64,000 bases of DNA, from the NCBI GenBank assembly GCA_019279435.1, contig JAAALK010000288.1:49667742-49731741 (forward strand). The letters run 5' to 3'. The notes beneath the pieces are model-generated. The model ran no database searches, was not told where the DNA came from, and saw only the letters and a program-made list of their open reading frames with translations. Below, piece after piece: positions 54,846 to 64,000 of this stretch. This DNA is from Zizania palustris (Eukaryota; Streptophyta; Magnoliopsida; Poales; Poaceae). A program made the position numbers and the translations under genes. Position 1 is the stretch's first letter. Every line of letters starts with the position of its first letter.

Positions 54846-54940
54846 TTAAGTTTGGAGGAGCGTTGGGTGTTTTGAAAGGGCCATCTAATTCGAAAGAATT
54901 TTGTCGAGGCGCCTATTCAGCCCCCCTCTAGTTCTTGAGT
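54846..54940 (+). repeat. Tail of a copia LTR
   Basis: GAGCGTTGGGTGTTTTGAAAG...ATTCGAAAGAATTTTGTCGAGGCGCCTATTCAGCCCCCCTCTAG parallels the U5 end of copia-1 (10088-10165). No PBS follows, so it is an LTR 3' end or remnant. Confidence 0.55.
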
Positions 54941-55020
54941 GTTCTTGTCTTCTTGAGTGTATTCTTGAGAGAGGTAGGCCAACACAAGCTAAGTTAGGTT
55001 TCTAGGGTTTATTGTCCTTA

Positions 55021-55104
55021 GAGCATCTCCATTGTACTTTCTAAATGTGAATTGCTATTCAAATGGATCTATATTTAATCAATTTATATACAATGGAGAT
55101 GCTC
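55021..55104. mobile_element. 84-bp Tourist-like MITE
   Basis: Perfect 16-bp terminal inverted repeats GAGCATCTCCATTGTA / TACAATGGAGATGCTC, flanked by TTA on both sides (55018-55020 and 55105-55107). The 3-bp TTA duplication fits PIF/Harbinger-type MITEs. Confidence 0.8.
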
Positions 55105-55398
55105 TTACATTTGTGGATAGTTATCATTTGTAGAACCACATTACCACTTTTTTAGAACAACTTTTAGAGGCCTATGATGTAAATAGTAATTGAGTTATCT
55201 CATGTATGTCATCAAGCCGTGTGACACATCCATTCCTGTCAACAACTTCTTCTCTCTCGTTTTGCTGACAGGGAATGGATGTACTCACGGTTCCATGGCA
55301 GCCATGAACATATTTGAAAAACAACACAAAATATGTTGAGGCCTCAACAACACAAGAGAGAGAGAACAACACAATCACCTAACTTGAGGATTAATATA
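55105..55398. other. No gene
   Basis: Contains the second copy of the 23-bp segment seen at 54689 and a pair of inverted segments (CATCCATTCC at about 55227 and GGAATGGATG at about 55272). No coding sequence is supported. Confidence 0.4.
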
Positions 55399-55505
55399 GT
55401 AGCTTCAGAAGTAATAGCTGACTACTGTAGCCAAGAAGAGTTTTCATACATTTCCCACCTTTGACACTGTGATCAGTTTACTACTGCTATTACTTCCGAG
55501 GCTAC
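55399..55505. repeat. 107-bp inverted-repeat sequence
   Basis: Arms GTAGCTTCAGAAGTAATAGC (55399-55418) and GCTATTACTTCCGAGGCTAC (55486-55505) pair with two mismatches. No clear target duplication. Possibly a small MITE. Confidence 0.45.
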
Positions 55506-55507
55506 AT

Positions 55508-56027
55508 GTTAGCCGAAGACATACAATAGACCCAGAGGGGAGAAGATGGCGGTGGCCTTTAGAAGCATAGACTTCCAACATCAGGATGAATTCCAAGACC
55601 GGTTTCCAGCGAAGGCCATCAACAACCGGTGGTATTCTGAATGGATCCTCCGTTGGTTCTATGTGGAGGTGGGCATGGCCTCTGCCTTGGCGGGGCCCCT
55701 AGAGGAGATCATGTACTGGTGGGAGGCGGAGATCAGCTCTGATCAAAGCCAACTTTAGGTACGTCTTGGGTTGTTGTACTCCGTGGGTCGACGCATGAGT
55801 ATGCGTGACTTAACGGAGGAATTCATTGCCCTCCGAATTCCTCCCCTGATGTCCACCTGGCCAATCCACTTCGAAGAGAACCTGGAGGGAGGACTTTGAG
55901 AAATCCCTTCGAACTCCGCAGGTAGGCTCCCTGCATATCCTGCATCAAGATATTTCATACACATATATTGATTTAATTTCATTGAATTAATCAGATGATA
56001 TCTTATCTTTCAGCTCCACGGATGACT
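55508..56027 (+). pseudogene. Fragment of a Tat antisense gene (exon 1 and intron 1)
   Basis: VAFRSIDFQHQDEFQDRFPAKAI, NNRWYSEWILRWFYVEVG and MSMRDLTEEFIALRIPPL match exon 1 of the A and C antisense genes. A GGTAGG donor near 55920 and a CTTTCAG acceptor near 56013 show the same intron 1. It stops shortly after exon 2 begins, where an inverted LTR starts at 56028. The rest of the parent element is not seen. Confidence 0.75.
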
Positions 56028-56912
56028 TGTGATGGAGACGGGGTGCCCGATCTTCCGTCAGGTGTGGGATAAACAACAATTTATGGAGAACTCGACGTTG
56101 ATGATCCGGCTTCCGATCCATGAGATCGGCCCTTGCAATCGCTACATCACTGCTCCATTGGTTATCAACCAAGAACAACCTGATTGACCTCACCAAGAAA
56201 GCTAATCCTTGCCTGCGAATCGAAGAACACAAGCAAGAACGCAGAAAACCAATCGAATTGAAATTCTATTGGAATCTACGAGTTGGGGTTCAATTATAAA
56301 TCCGGTGAAGCAACGGCTATCAAAGAAATGTGTAAACTAAACCCAAAAAATCTAGATGTCTGAAAAAACACCTTATATAGTAGTTTGGGATGCACCCCTA
56401 ATGGGCTCAACTGGATACTCGACCGAAAGGGCCAATAACGCAGAAAACAGCATGCTGACAGATTCTGGACTCTATCTTGTTTTGACGATTCCCGTTGATA
56501 TAGAAGGAATTTTGAGCTGAAACAGGTGGCATTGGAAAGGCTATGAAGTTATCTTTCCGTGGTTTGGTGGAACGTCAAACACTTAGTCCGTGTGCAGCTT
56601 GGGCTATGATTTTAGTGTACGCTGCTCCTGGAATCCAAGTTGGACATGAATTGTAGTTGGATTGGACTCTCAAAATGGCTTGGACGTCCTTCCTGGTTCT
56701 TCTCCAACTATTTGTTTATCTCCAAGTTATTTTCATCATCTCCATGCTTCCTAACAATAATAATAATATTATATAGTAATTTATTCCTAAGATAATATAC
56801 TAAGATACTTAGAAATGAGTTGACCTAGAGATTTAATCGTCGTGTTCGAACTCGAATAATTTGATTTTGGTATTCATGTATGGTTGTTTCATTTGTAAAG
56901 ATGTCCTCATCA
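56028..56912 (-). repeat. 3' LTR of CRM-like element E (minus)
   Basis: Minus strand starts TGATGAGGACATC at 56912, as in element F, and ends CCATCACA at 56028. Inner parts (TTGATAACCAA, GTGTAGCGATTG-like, AACGTCGAG, GGAAGATCGGG) are shared with the F LTR at 57855-57985. A minus-strand TATATAAGG box lies near 56385. Confidence 0.65.
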
Positions 56913-57084
56913 TCCTCCCCATCTTGATTTGGATTCGTCATCGATTCAACGTCTATTGCTCCCCAATCAACTTCCATGGTAATACAAGAGTTCCATATAC
57001 ATGCATCTCTTCTATTGATCCAAGAAAGTATTTCTGAAATTGAAAATGAGCGCATCTCATGGTGTAGCATCTTAGGTTCAAATA
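56825..57084 (-). pseudogene. C-terminal coding end of element E pol, running into its LTR
   Basis: Minus frame with NPNQDGEDDEDIF at the internal/LTR junction and QIIRVRTRRLNL then stop inside the LTR. F shows the parallel QEGEDGEDI and GPITRARARRLN. The polypurine tract GATGGGGAGGATGATG is part of the coding sequence. The internal part is cut at 57084 by the insertion of F. Confidence 0.6.
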
Positions 57085-57993
57085 TGATGAGGACATCACT
57101 TCACATGATACACACATGGAGCCTCCACCTACAATTCAATTACAAGGACCAATCACACGCGCCCGTGCCCGTCGCTTGAACCATGAGGTTAATTCTTTCC
57201 TTAGCAACTATGTTAATATTTGTTTGGATGGGATGCTACTGAATACTAGTGATATTTTGTTGCTTAAGAACATGGGAGATGGAATAGGAGAGTTGGAGTT
57301 GAAGACGGAGTCGCACGGATCATTTGAAGTCAAGAATTCGCTGGTTCGGACTACATCAACCACCATGCACCAAAATGGGTGTAACATCCTCATACGAAGT
57401 CCGATTGGCGCGTTCTTGAACTTTCTAGAAAGCTAAGGTGAAGACTGATCTTTTGGCATTGGTTTCACCTCATTTGGAGTCTTGGGTCGTCCTGTGTGAC
57501 TGAAACAGTCCTGCATGACAGAATTGGGCCGGGTTGGCCCTTGTACTGAGTTGGAAGCCGTATTGGCCCATAGTCAAGGTCGTGTGCGCCTCCTACAGGC
57601 TGCCCACGCCCCATATACTCATGATAGCCGTTATTAGAGTTTAGGTTTTGCTTTCTTGCATCTACACTCGTGTGTTTAGATCCCGCTCTTGCACTGGACC
57701 GATTGGCTGCTGCAACGTCGTTTGTTAAACCTCACCTCATCATAGTTCACCTGTGATTTGGCATTCAACTTATGTTCTTCCTGTTCTTGCTTGTGTTCTT
57801 GGATTTGCTTGCAGGAACCAGCCTTCGTGGCAATGTCACTCGCGCCCTGCGTGGTTGATAACCAACAGAGACAGTGGTGTAGCGATTGTAAGGTTTTGAT
57901 CCGCCGGACCGGAGCCTTGGATCGTTAACGTCGAGATTCTCCACCAATCCAAGTTATCCTTACCTAGTGGAAGATCGGGACCTATCCTCCTAT
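57085..57993 (+). repeat. 5' LTR of element F
   Basis: Matches 63814-64000 in its first 187 bp. It contains the open frame 57116-57436 (GPITRARARRLNHEVNSFL), the C-terminal pol tail as it sits in the LTR. The exact right end, two to five bases before the PBS, is uncertain. Confidence 0.8.
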
Positions 57994-57997
57994 TAGT

Positions 57998-58010
57998 TGG
58001 TATCAGAGCA
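57998..58010 (+). other. Primer binding site of element F
   Basis: TGGTATCAGAGCA, initiator tRNA-Met type. Confidence 0.85.
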
Positions 58011-59229
58011 TCAGGTTTCCCGTTAGGTAATCTCGATCTCCTTTTATTATTACCTAGAGTCCAGAAAACCTCACAAAAAAAATCCCCACCAAGAACCCCT
58101 TTGTGCCTTGCGATTTTAATTTCAGTTTTTAGCTTTGTTGAGTTTGTGTTCTTGGTCGAGTCTTGTTGCTGGTTTAGTCATCCCTTTGTGTCGTTTGAGT
58201 AGTAGGTGATCTTGTGTCTCAAAAAAAAATTCTCAAAAAAATTTACCCCACCCAAAACCCCCTCTCCACAACACAACCCTAGTCGGTTTCCACTTGGTTT
58301 CCTACTCGGTTTTCACATCGAGTCCTTGTTAAGTTCCATCTAGAGTTCCATTGGTCTCCATCTTGCCATTGTTCACATTCTATCTTTCACAGAGTCCCCA
58401 TGAGATCACACTTTGGAGTCCTAGTTGTAATCCAATCCGTTCCTACTTCTAAACGGCGAGTTGGGTTTTCACATATTCTCCGGGTGACCCCCTTCGGTAA
58501 AACAGGCATAACTTTTTGCTCGTTTGGCAGAAAAATCTGAAATTTTTTGAGCATCTTCTTGTCCCAATTTGGAGCCGACTCGGTTTGGTTTCATAAGAAT
58601 TGCCAAAAAAATCAGGAAGATAAAGAAAACAATTGGTCAATGTTTTTGCACGCCGTTCAGAGAATTTGTTGAATTTCTGTGAACCACATCCCACCTGAGT
58701 TGCAGGTGCCAATTTTTTGTGGTTGCATATCTTGTCATCCTTTTTCAAAAAAAATATAGTGAAAAAAACAAGAAGTAGAGAAGCAAAAGAGAACCGGTCC
58801 TATCATTTGCTACCTTGTTCTGCCTTCCACTTGAGTTTCGGGTACATAGTTTCCCTCTATTGCTTGAATTTCACCTTGGGAGTACTTAGACCAGCAACTT
58901 TGACGAGTACTAGCGAACACTTATTGAGCTTAGTTTAACTACTATCGCTATTCCTTACTTCTTACTTTGCCTTCCGAGCTACATCTTCTCTTGGTCAGGA
59001 CAGGTTCACATCTTGCAATCACCCACCACCCTCCACTTGGTTCTTCACCTGTAGGCCGGTTACCTCACTACAACATGGTAAGAACACTTGCAAGCATGGA
59101 TAAGGCACTTGACAGATTGCTTCCACCACACACCCACCACTCCACCTAGTTGCTTTCCATAAGGATTATTCTTTGTTGTTTGTCTTTTCACTAACATAGC
59201 AGGTAACAACGGTACCCTCCATCCGATTT
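58011..59229 (+). other. Leader of element F, no gene
   Basis: C/T- and A-rich untranslated leader with several A runs. Short frames on both strands have no recognisable content. Confidence 0.6.
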
Positions 59230-60915
59230 TAATGACTGTGTCTCATGACGTGCTCTACTGGAGTCTCAGCAGCAGACCCAACACTCCATCGAATGTCTCG
59301 CGCGTACTGTGGCTGACCTAGTTGATAGGATGCCTGGCCTGGAGACACGCTTGCCTGCTGCACAAGCCGACGACGACCATGTTGAGGAGGAAGACGACAT
59401 ATCCGATGCTGGGAAAAATGTTATTGACCCTGACGAGGCTGCACATCATGGACTTCAGTTCAATCATCAAGGTATGGGCGGCCACCGCAACCGCCATCCA
59501 CGAGGTAACAATGACAACCGCATGAACAATGATCCCTACTCCAAGGTAAATTTTCAGTACCTCATTTTGCTGGCACCTATGATCCAGATGCATATTTAGA
59601 TTGGGAGATGTCTGTCGAACAAAAATTTAATGCTCACATGGTTCCTGCTATCCACCACATGCGCTTAGCTACTAGTGACTTCACTGGATATGCTCTTCTT
59701 TGGTGGACTGAAATAGTTCAGGTTGACAATGAACCACAAAATTGGAATATGTTAAAATGACAAATGCGTGGTAGATGAGTTCCTCCTTCATATAAACGTG
59801 ATTTGAGAAAAAAATTGCAGCGCCTAAACCAAGGAAATAAATCGGTAGAGGAGTATTATTAGGAGCTGCAAATAGGTTGCATGCGTGCTGAAATTGAGGA
59901 GGACAATGAGGATAAAATGGCCCATTTTTATGGTGGTTTAAGACGTGAAATTCAGGATATCATTGATTATAAAGAATACAATACTATCACTCATCTTTTC
60001 CACCTTGCTATACTTGCAGAAAAAGAATTACAGGGTCGCCAACAACCACAACGCAGCATGAGGACCAACATTGGTGGTGCCACTTCACGCTCAAGTGGGC
60101 AGCAACAGCGACCACCACCACCTTCTCGACCGGCAGTTACATCAGCACCTTCTGCATCTACAGCCCAGGCTGAGAGCTCCAAAGTTGCAGCATCCAAGGC
60201 ACCAGCCAAGCCCACCTCCTCGGCGACCTCTACTGCACGTTCTGCTGCGATCCAGTGTCACCGATGCAAAGGATTGTGCCATGTTATGAAGGACTGCCCT
60301 AGTCAGCGGGCTTATATTGCTACGGAAGACTGTGGCTATGTAAGTGCTAGTGATGTTGAAGATGAATATGCACTTGCTGCTAACATTGCAGGAGATTACG
60401 ATGCTTCCGACGATGACGCTGTTTTTGCACTGGATGCCTCTACCGGCCATGAAGCACTTATTGTACAATGTGTTTTGAGCACTCACGTGGAGCAGGACGA
60501 CCGATCACAACGGAACAATCTGTTTCAGACCTTCTTCATCGTCAATGACCACCGTGTACGTGTCATCATCGACAGCGGTAGTTGCAACAATTTGGTGAGC
60601 CACGACATGGTAACTAAGCTTCAACTTTCCACATGTGCACATCCACGCCCTTACCACGTGCAATGGTTCAACAATAGCGGTAAGGTCAAGGTAACACAAA
60701 CTGCTCACATCAGATTTTCCGTTGGTACATACTTCGGAGTTGCTGATTTTGATGTAGTACCAATGCAAGCATGTTCTCCATTACTTGGTAGACATTGGGA
60801 GTATGATACTGATGCTACACACCATGGTAGGAGAAATAAGTACACATTTATGTATAAAGGAAAGAAAGTTACTTTGCTTCCTATGACTCCTACTGAAATT
60901 GTGAAATTTGAATAA
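59230..60915 (+). pseudogene. gag and protease of element F
   Basis: N part CLARTVADLVDRMPGLETRL, then a frame change near 59550. The gag core (YDPDAYLDWEMSVEQKF, WWTEIV) carries in-frame stops near 59758 and 59775 and one at about 59861. From 59881 the frame is open: a Pro/Ala/Ser linker, a CCHC knuckle (CHRCKGLCHVMKDC, about 60257) and an aspartic protease motif (VRVIIDSGSCNNLVS, about 60555-60600). It ends at TAA 60913. The usual G of the last knuckle pattern is C (GLCH instead of GHxxR types). Confidence 0.8.
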
Positions 60916-63813
60916 GAAAAACATGCTAAGGACGCACAAACGAGAAAACAACCTTCTGAAAATCAGAAAGTAGCTAAAACACTTTTAAGGGAATAGAAAG
61001 ATAAAGTTGCTTCACCTTCTTCATCACAAGTTATTAATCTGAAAGGACGTGTCATGCTTGCAACTAAAACTGGCCTTGCTGAAATTTGTGATGATACTCC
61101 CATGATATATGGCTTGATTTGCACAAACGTGTTGTTTTCACTTGCGAACATTCCTAGCTATATTCCCGGTGCAGTCACTGACCTTTTGCAGGAGTTTAAT
61201 GATGTTTTTCCTGCTGAGATACCACCTAGGCTGCCACCGATACGCGGCATCGAGCACCAAATTGATTTGATCCTGGGAGCGTCTCTTTCTAATCGTGTAG
61301 CGTACCATACCAATTCGGAGGAGACAAAAGAAATTCAGCGCCAAGTACATGACCTTCTTGATTGTGGGTACGTCCGTGAAAGCCTTAGTCCTTGTGCAGT
61401 ACCCGTTCTTTTGGTGCCTAAGAAAGATGGTAGTTGGCGCATGTGTGTTGATTGTCGTGCTATTAATAATATCACCATTCGATATGGATACCATATTCCT
61501 AGATTGGATGAAATGCTTGATGATCTTAGTGGTGCCATTATCTTTACTAAGATCGATCTCCATAGTGTCTACCACCAAATTCGCATGAAACTAGGTGATG
61601 AATGGAAAACTGCTTTTAAAACAATGTTTGGATTATATGAGTGGCTTGTCATGCCTTTTGGACTTACTAATGCACCTAGTACCTTCATGCGCTTGATGAA
61701 TGAAGTCCTCCGACCCTTTATAGGATGCTTTGTGGTATTATACTTTGATGATATCTTGATTTACAGCAAGTCTCCCACTGAACATGTTGAACACCTACGT
61801 GGTATTTTTTCTGTCCTACGTGAGGCTAGATTGTTTGGTAACCTTGAGAAGTGCATGTTTTGCACGGATCAAGTTGTGTTTATTGGATATGTTGTCACTT
61901 CACAGGGCATTGAGGTTGACGCGGCGAAGGTAGAAGCAATCAACAGCTGGCCGCAACCTCAAACTATCACACAGGTACGTAGTTTTCTTGGTCTTGCAGG
62001 TTTCTACCAGCGTTTTGTGAAAGATTTCAGCACCATAGTCGGTCCTTTGAATGAGTTGACCAAGAAGGGATTTACTTTTACTTGGGAACCAGCACAAGAA
62101 CAAGCTTTTGCCATACTCAAGGATCGCCTTAAACATGCACCTCTACTTCAGCTACCCGACTTCGGTAAGACTTTTGAGTTAGAATGTGATGCTAGTGGTT
62201 TTGGAATATGAGGTGTGCTGCTACAAGGAGGTAAACCCGTGGCCTATTTTAGTGAGAAATTACATGGTCCATAGTTGAATTATTCTAGCTATAATAAGGA
62301 ATTGTATGCCTTAGTGCGTGTGCTTGAAACTTGGCAACATTACCTTTTGCCTAAGGAGTTTATTATTCATTCGGATCATGAAGCATTGAAGCATATACGT
62401 ATTCAAGCAAATCTGAATAAACGACATGCTAAATGGGTAGAATTTACTGAGACTTTTCCATATATCATTAAGCATAAGAAATGGAAATATAATGTGATTG
62501 CCGATGCTTTATCTAGGCATTTTACATTGCTTTCTCAACTTGATTATAAGATCTTTGGTTTAGAAACATTGAAGGATATGTATGCTACTGATTTGGACTT
62601 CAAAGATGCTTTTGCAAATTGTACAAATGACCGTGTTTGGAACAAATATGTGCTAAATAATGGATATCTTTTTCGTGCTAACAAGTTATGTGTGCCGGCT
62701 AGCTCTCTTCGCTTGTTGTTATTGCATGAAGCACATGGTGGTGGTTTGATGAGTCATTTTGGATCAAAGAAAACTGAAGATGTGCTGTCCACACACTTCT
62801 ATTAGCCTAGGATGAGACGAGATGTTGAGCGCTACGTGGCACGATGCACTACTTGCAATGAAGCTAAGTCTCATCTAAACCCACATGGTCTTTATATGCC
62901 TCTGCATGTTCCTAGTGTACCTTGGGAGGATATTTCTATGGATTTTTGTGTTAGGATTACCTAGAACTAAGAGGGGGAGGGATAGTATTTTTGTGGTAGT
63001 AGATCGGTTCTCTAAAATGGCGCATTTTATACCTTGTCACAAGAGCGACGACGCTACCAATGTTGCTGATTTGTTTTTCAGAGAGGTCATACGCTTGCAT
63101 GGAGTTCCTAATACCATCATTTTATATCGTGATGCTAAATTCTTAAGTCATTTTTGGAGGACGTTGTGGCATAAGTTGGGGACGAAGCTGCTGTTTTCTA
63201 CTACTTGTCACCCACAAACGGATGGGAAAATGGAGGTCATCAACCGTACATTGTCCACCATGTTGAGGGCTGTTTTGAAGACCAACTTGAAGCTCTGGAA
63301 AGAGTGTCTACCTCATATTGAATTTGCATATAATAGGTCAGTACACTCCACTACTAAGGTATGTCCGTTTCAAGTGGTCTATGGCTTTAATCTGCATGCT
63401 CCTATTGATTTGCTACCATTGCCACCATCTAAAAAATTGAATTTTGATGCTACTACACGTGCTGAATTATTGCTTAAGATGCATGAAACTACTAAAGCAA
63501 ACATAGAGAAAATGAATGAGAAATATCGTGCTTATGGTAGTAAGGGTAGAAAAGAGATAACATTTGAACTGGGTGATCTTGTTTGGTTGCACTTGCGCAA
63601 GGATCGTTTTCCTGATTTGAGAAAGTCTAAATTGATGCCGTGTGCTGATGGTCCTTTCCGTGTGCTTGAGAAGATAAATGATAATGCATATAAACTTGAG
63701 TTGACTGCAGCTTTTGGGGTTAGTCCCACATTTAACATTCCAGATTTAAAGCCCTATTTGGGAGATGACGATGAGCTTGAGTCGAGGACGACTCCAATTC
63801 AAGAGGGGGAGGA
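60916..63813 (+). pseudogene. pol: RT, RNase H and integrase of element F
   Basis: Same frame as the protease, with stops near 60994, 62209, 62272 and 62803. RT has CAVPVLLVPKKDGSWRMCVD and YFDDILIYS (about 61741), followed by the thumb region. RNase H has LECDASGFGI, YNKELYALVR and HSDHEALKH. The integrase has CTTCNEAKS, then one extra T near 62945 that breaks the frame, then IFVVVDRFSKMAHFIPCHKS and HPQTDGKMEVINRTL. The expected SDRDAKF is LYRDAKF, so a catalytic Asp is lost. The end (PTFNIPDLKPYLGDDDELESRTTPIQ) runs without a stop through the PPT into the LTR. Confidence 0.85.
63800..63813 (+). other. Polypurine tract of element F
   Basis: CAAGAGGGGGAGGA just before the LTR start TGGTGAGGAC; it is also read as codons for QEGED. 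Confidence 0.75.
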
Positions 63814-64000
63814 TGGTGAGGACATCACTTCACATGATACACACATGGAGCCTCCACCCACAATTCAATTACAAGGACCAATCACATGCGCCCGTGCCCG
63901 TCGCATGAACCATGAGGTTAATTCTTTCCTTAGCAACTATGTTAATATTTGTTTCGATGAGATGCTACTGAATACTAGTGATAGTTTGTTGCTTAGGAAC
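63814..64000 (+). repeat. 3' LTR of element F (first 187 bp)
   Basis: Matches 57085-57272 with about eight differences. Cut by the window end. The pol frame continues through it to the last base. Confidence 0.9.

Larger units (their letters stand above)
57085..64000 (+). mobile_element. CRM-like Ty3/gypsy element F (3' LTR cut by window end)
   Basis: 5' LTR 57085 to about 57993, tRNA-Met PBS 57998-58010, 1.2-kb leader, gag, protease, RT, RNase H and integrase in one main frame, PPT inside coding sequence, 3' LTR from 63814. LTR start TGATGAGGACATC and a pol tail encoded in the LTR fit the CRM (centromeric) chromovirus clade; this assignment is tentative. The two LTR starts differ at about 8 of 187 bases. 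It is inserted into element E at 57084. Confidence 0.75.

Overview
This is a plant nuclear window, most likely from a grass (Poaceae). It consists almost entirely of nested transposable elements; I find no host protein-coding gene, rRNA or functional tRNA. The grass assignment is inference, from a Sirevirus-type copia with TGGTATCAGAGC primer sites, Tat-lineage gypsy elements with antisense genes of the rice 'putative gypsy type transposon' family, CACTTCG/CTTCGAAG-rich LTRs, a CACTA element with a Transpos_assoc/DUF4216 protein, and CRM-like chromoviruses. The CRM-like elements hint at a centromeric or pericentromeric position.

Layout. (1) 1-10185: a young Sirevirus-like Ty1/copia element (copia-1, + strand, 5' LTR cut by the window edge). 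It is inserted in the 3' region of an older inverted relative (copia-2, minus strand, 10186-13986). (2) 13987-14942 plus 26242-26354: a third, + strand copia LTR, split by gypsy element A (14943-26241, minus strand), which has a perfect 5-bp target duplication GGTGT. (3) 26355-28092: a minus-strand copia LTR, probably the 5' LTR of copia-2. It sits in the leader of a Del/Tekay-like gypsy element whose 3.2-kb LTR is 28441-31686. (4) 31688-48381: the old Tat-type gypsy element C (+ strand, 5' end lost), interrupted in its protease region by element B (32667-39606, minus strand). (5) 48382 to about 54.3 kb: a CACTA transposon inserted in the 3' LTR of C. It has a gutted transposase, repeated subterminal hairpins and tRNA-like blocks. 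(6) 54.8-57.1 kb: remnants, namely a copia LTR tail, an 84-bp Tourist-like MITE, a fragment of a Tat antisense gene, and an inverted CRM-like LTR (E). (7) 57085-64000: a CRM-like gypsy element F with 5' LTR, decayed gag-pol and the first bases of its 3' LTR.

Main observation. Elements A, B and C all carry, on the strand opposite to gag-pol, a gene with its own TATA box and about five exons. Introns fall at matching places in all three, and the product has an N-terminal globular domain, an acidic/Pro-Ala linker and a C-terminal coiled coil. Element B has lost gag-pol entirely and keeps only this antisense gene between its LTRs, PBS and PPT. A and C also share homologous tandem repeats with a period of exactly 118 bp between integrase and the antisense gene. 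Antisense ORFs in Tat elements are known; the conserved spliced gene and a non-autonomous carrier of it are the most interesting signals here.

Inferred order of events: C is oldest. Into it went the Del/Tekay-like element, then copia-2, then copia-1. The third copia LTR and then A landed in copia-2 territory, while B and the CACTA hit C separately. Divergences were counted by eye: copia-1 LTRs differ at about 4 of 1052 bases, the A and F LTR pairs at about 4-5 %. Almost every coding region has frameshifts or stops.
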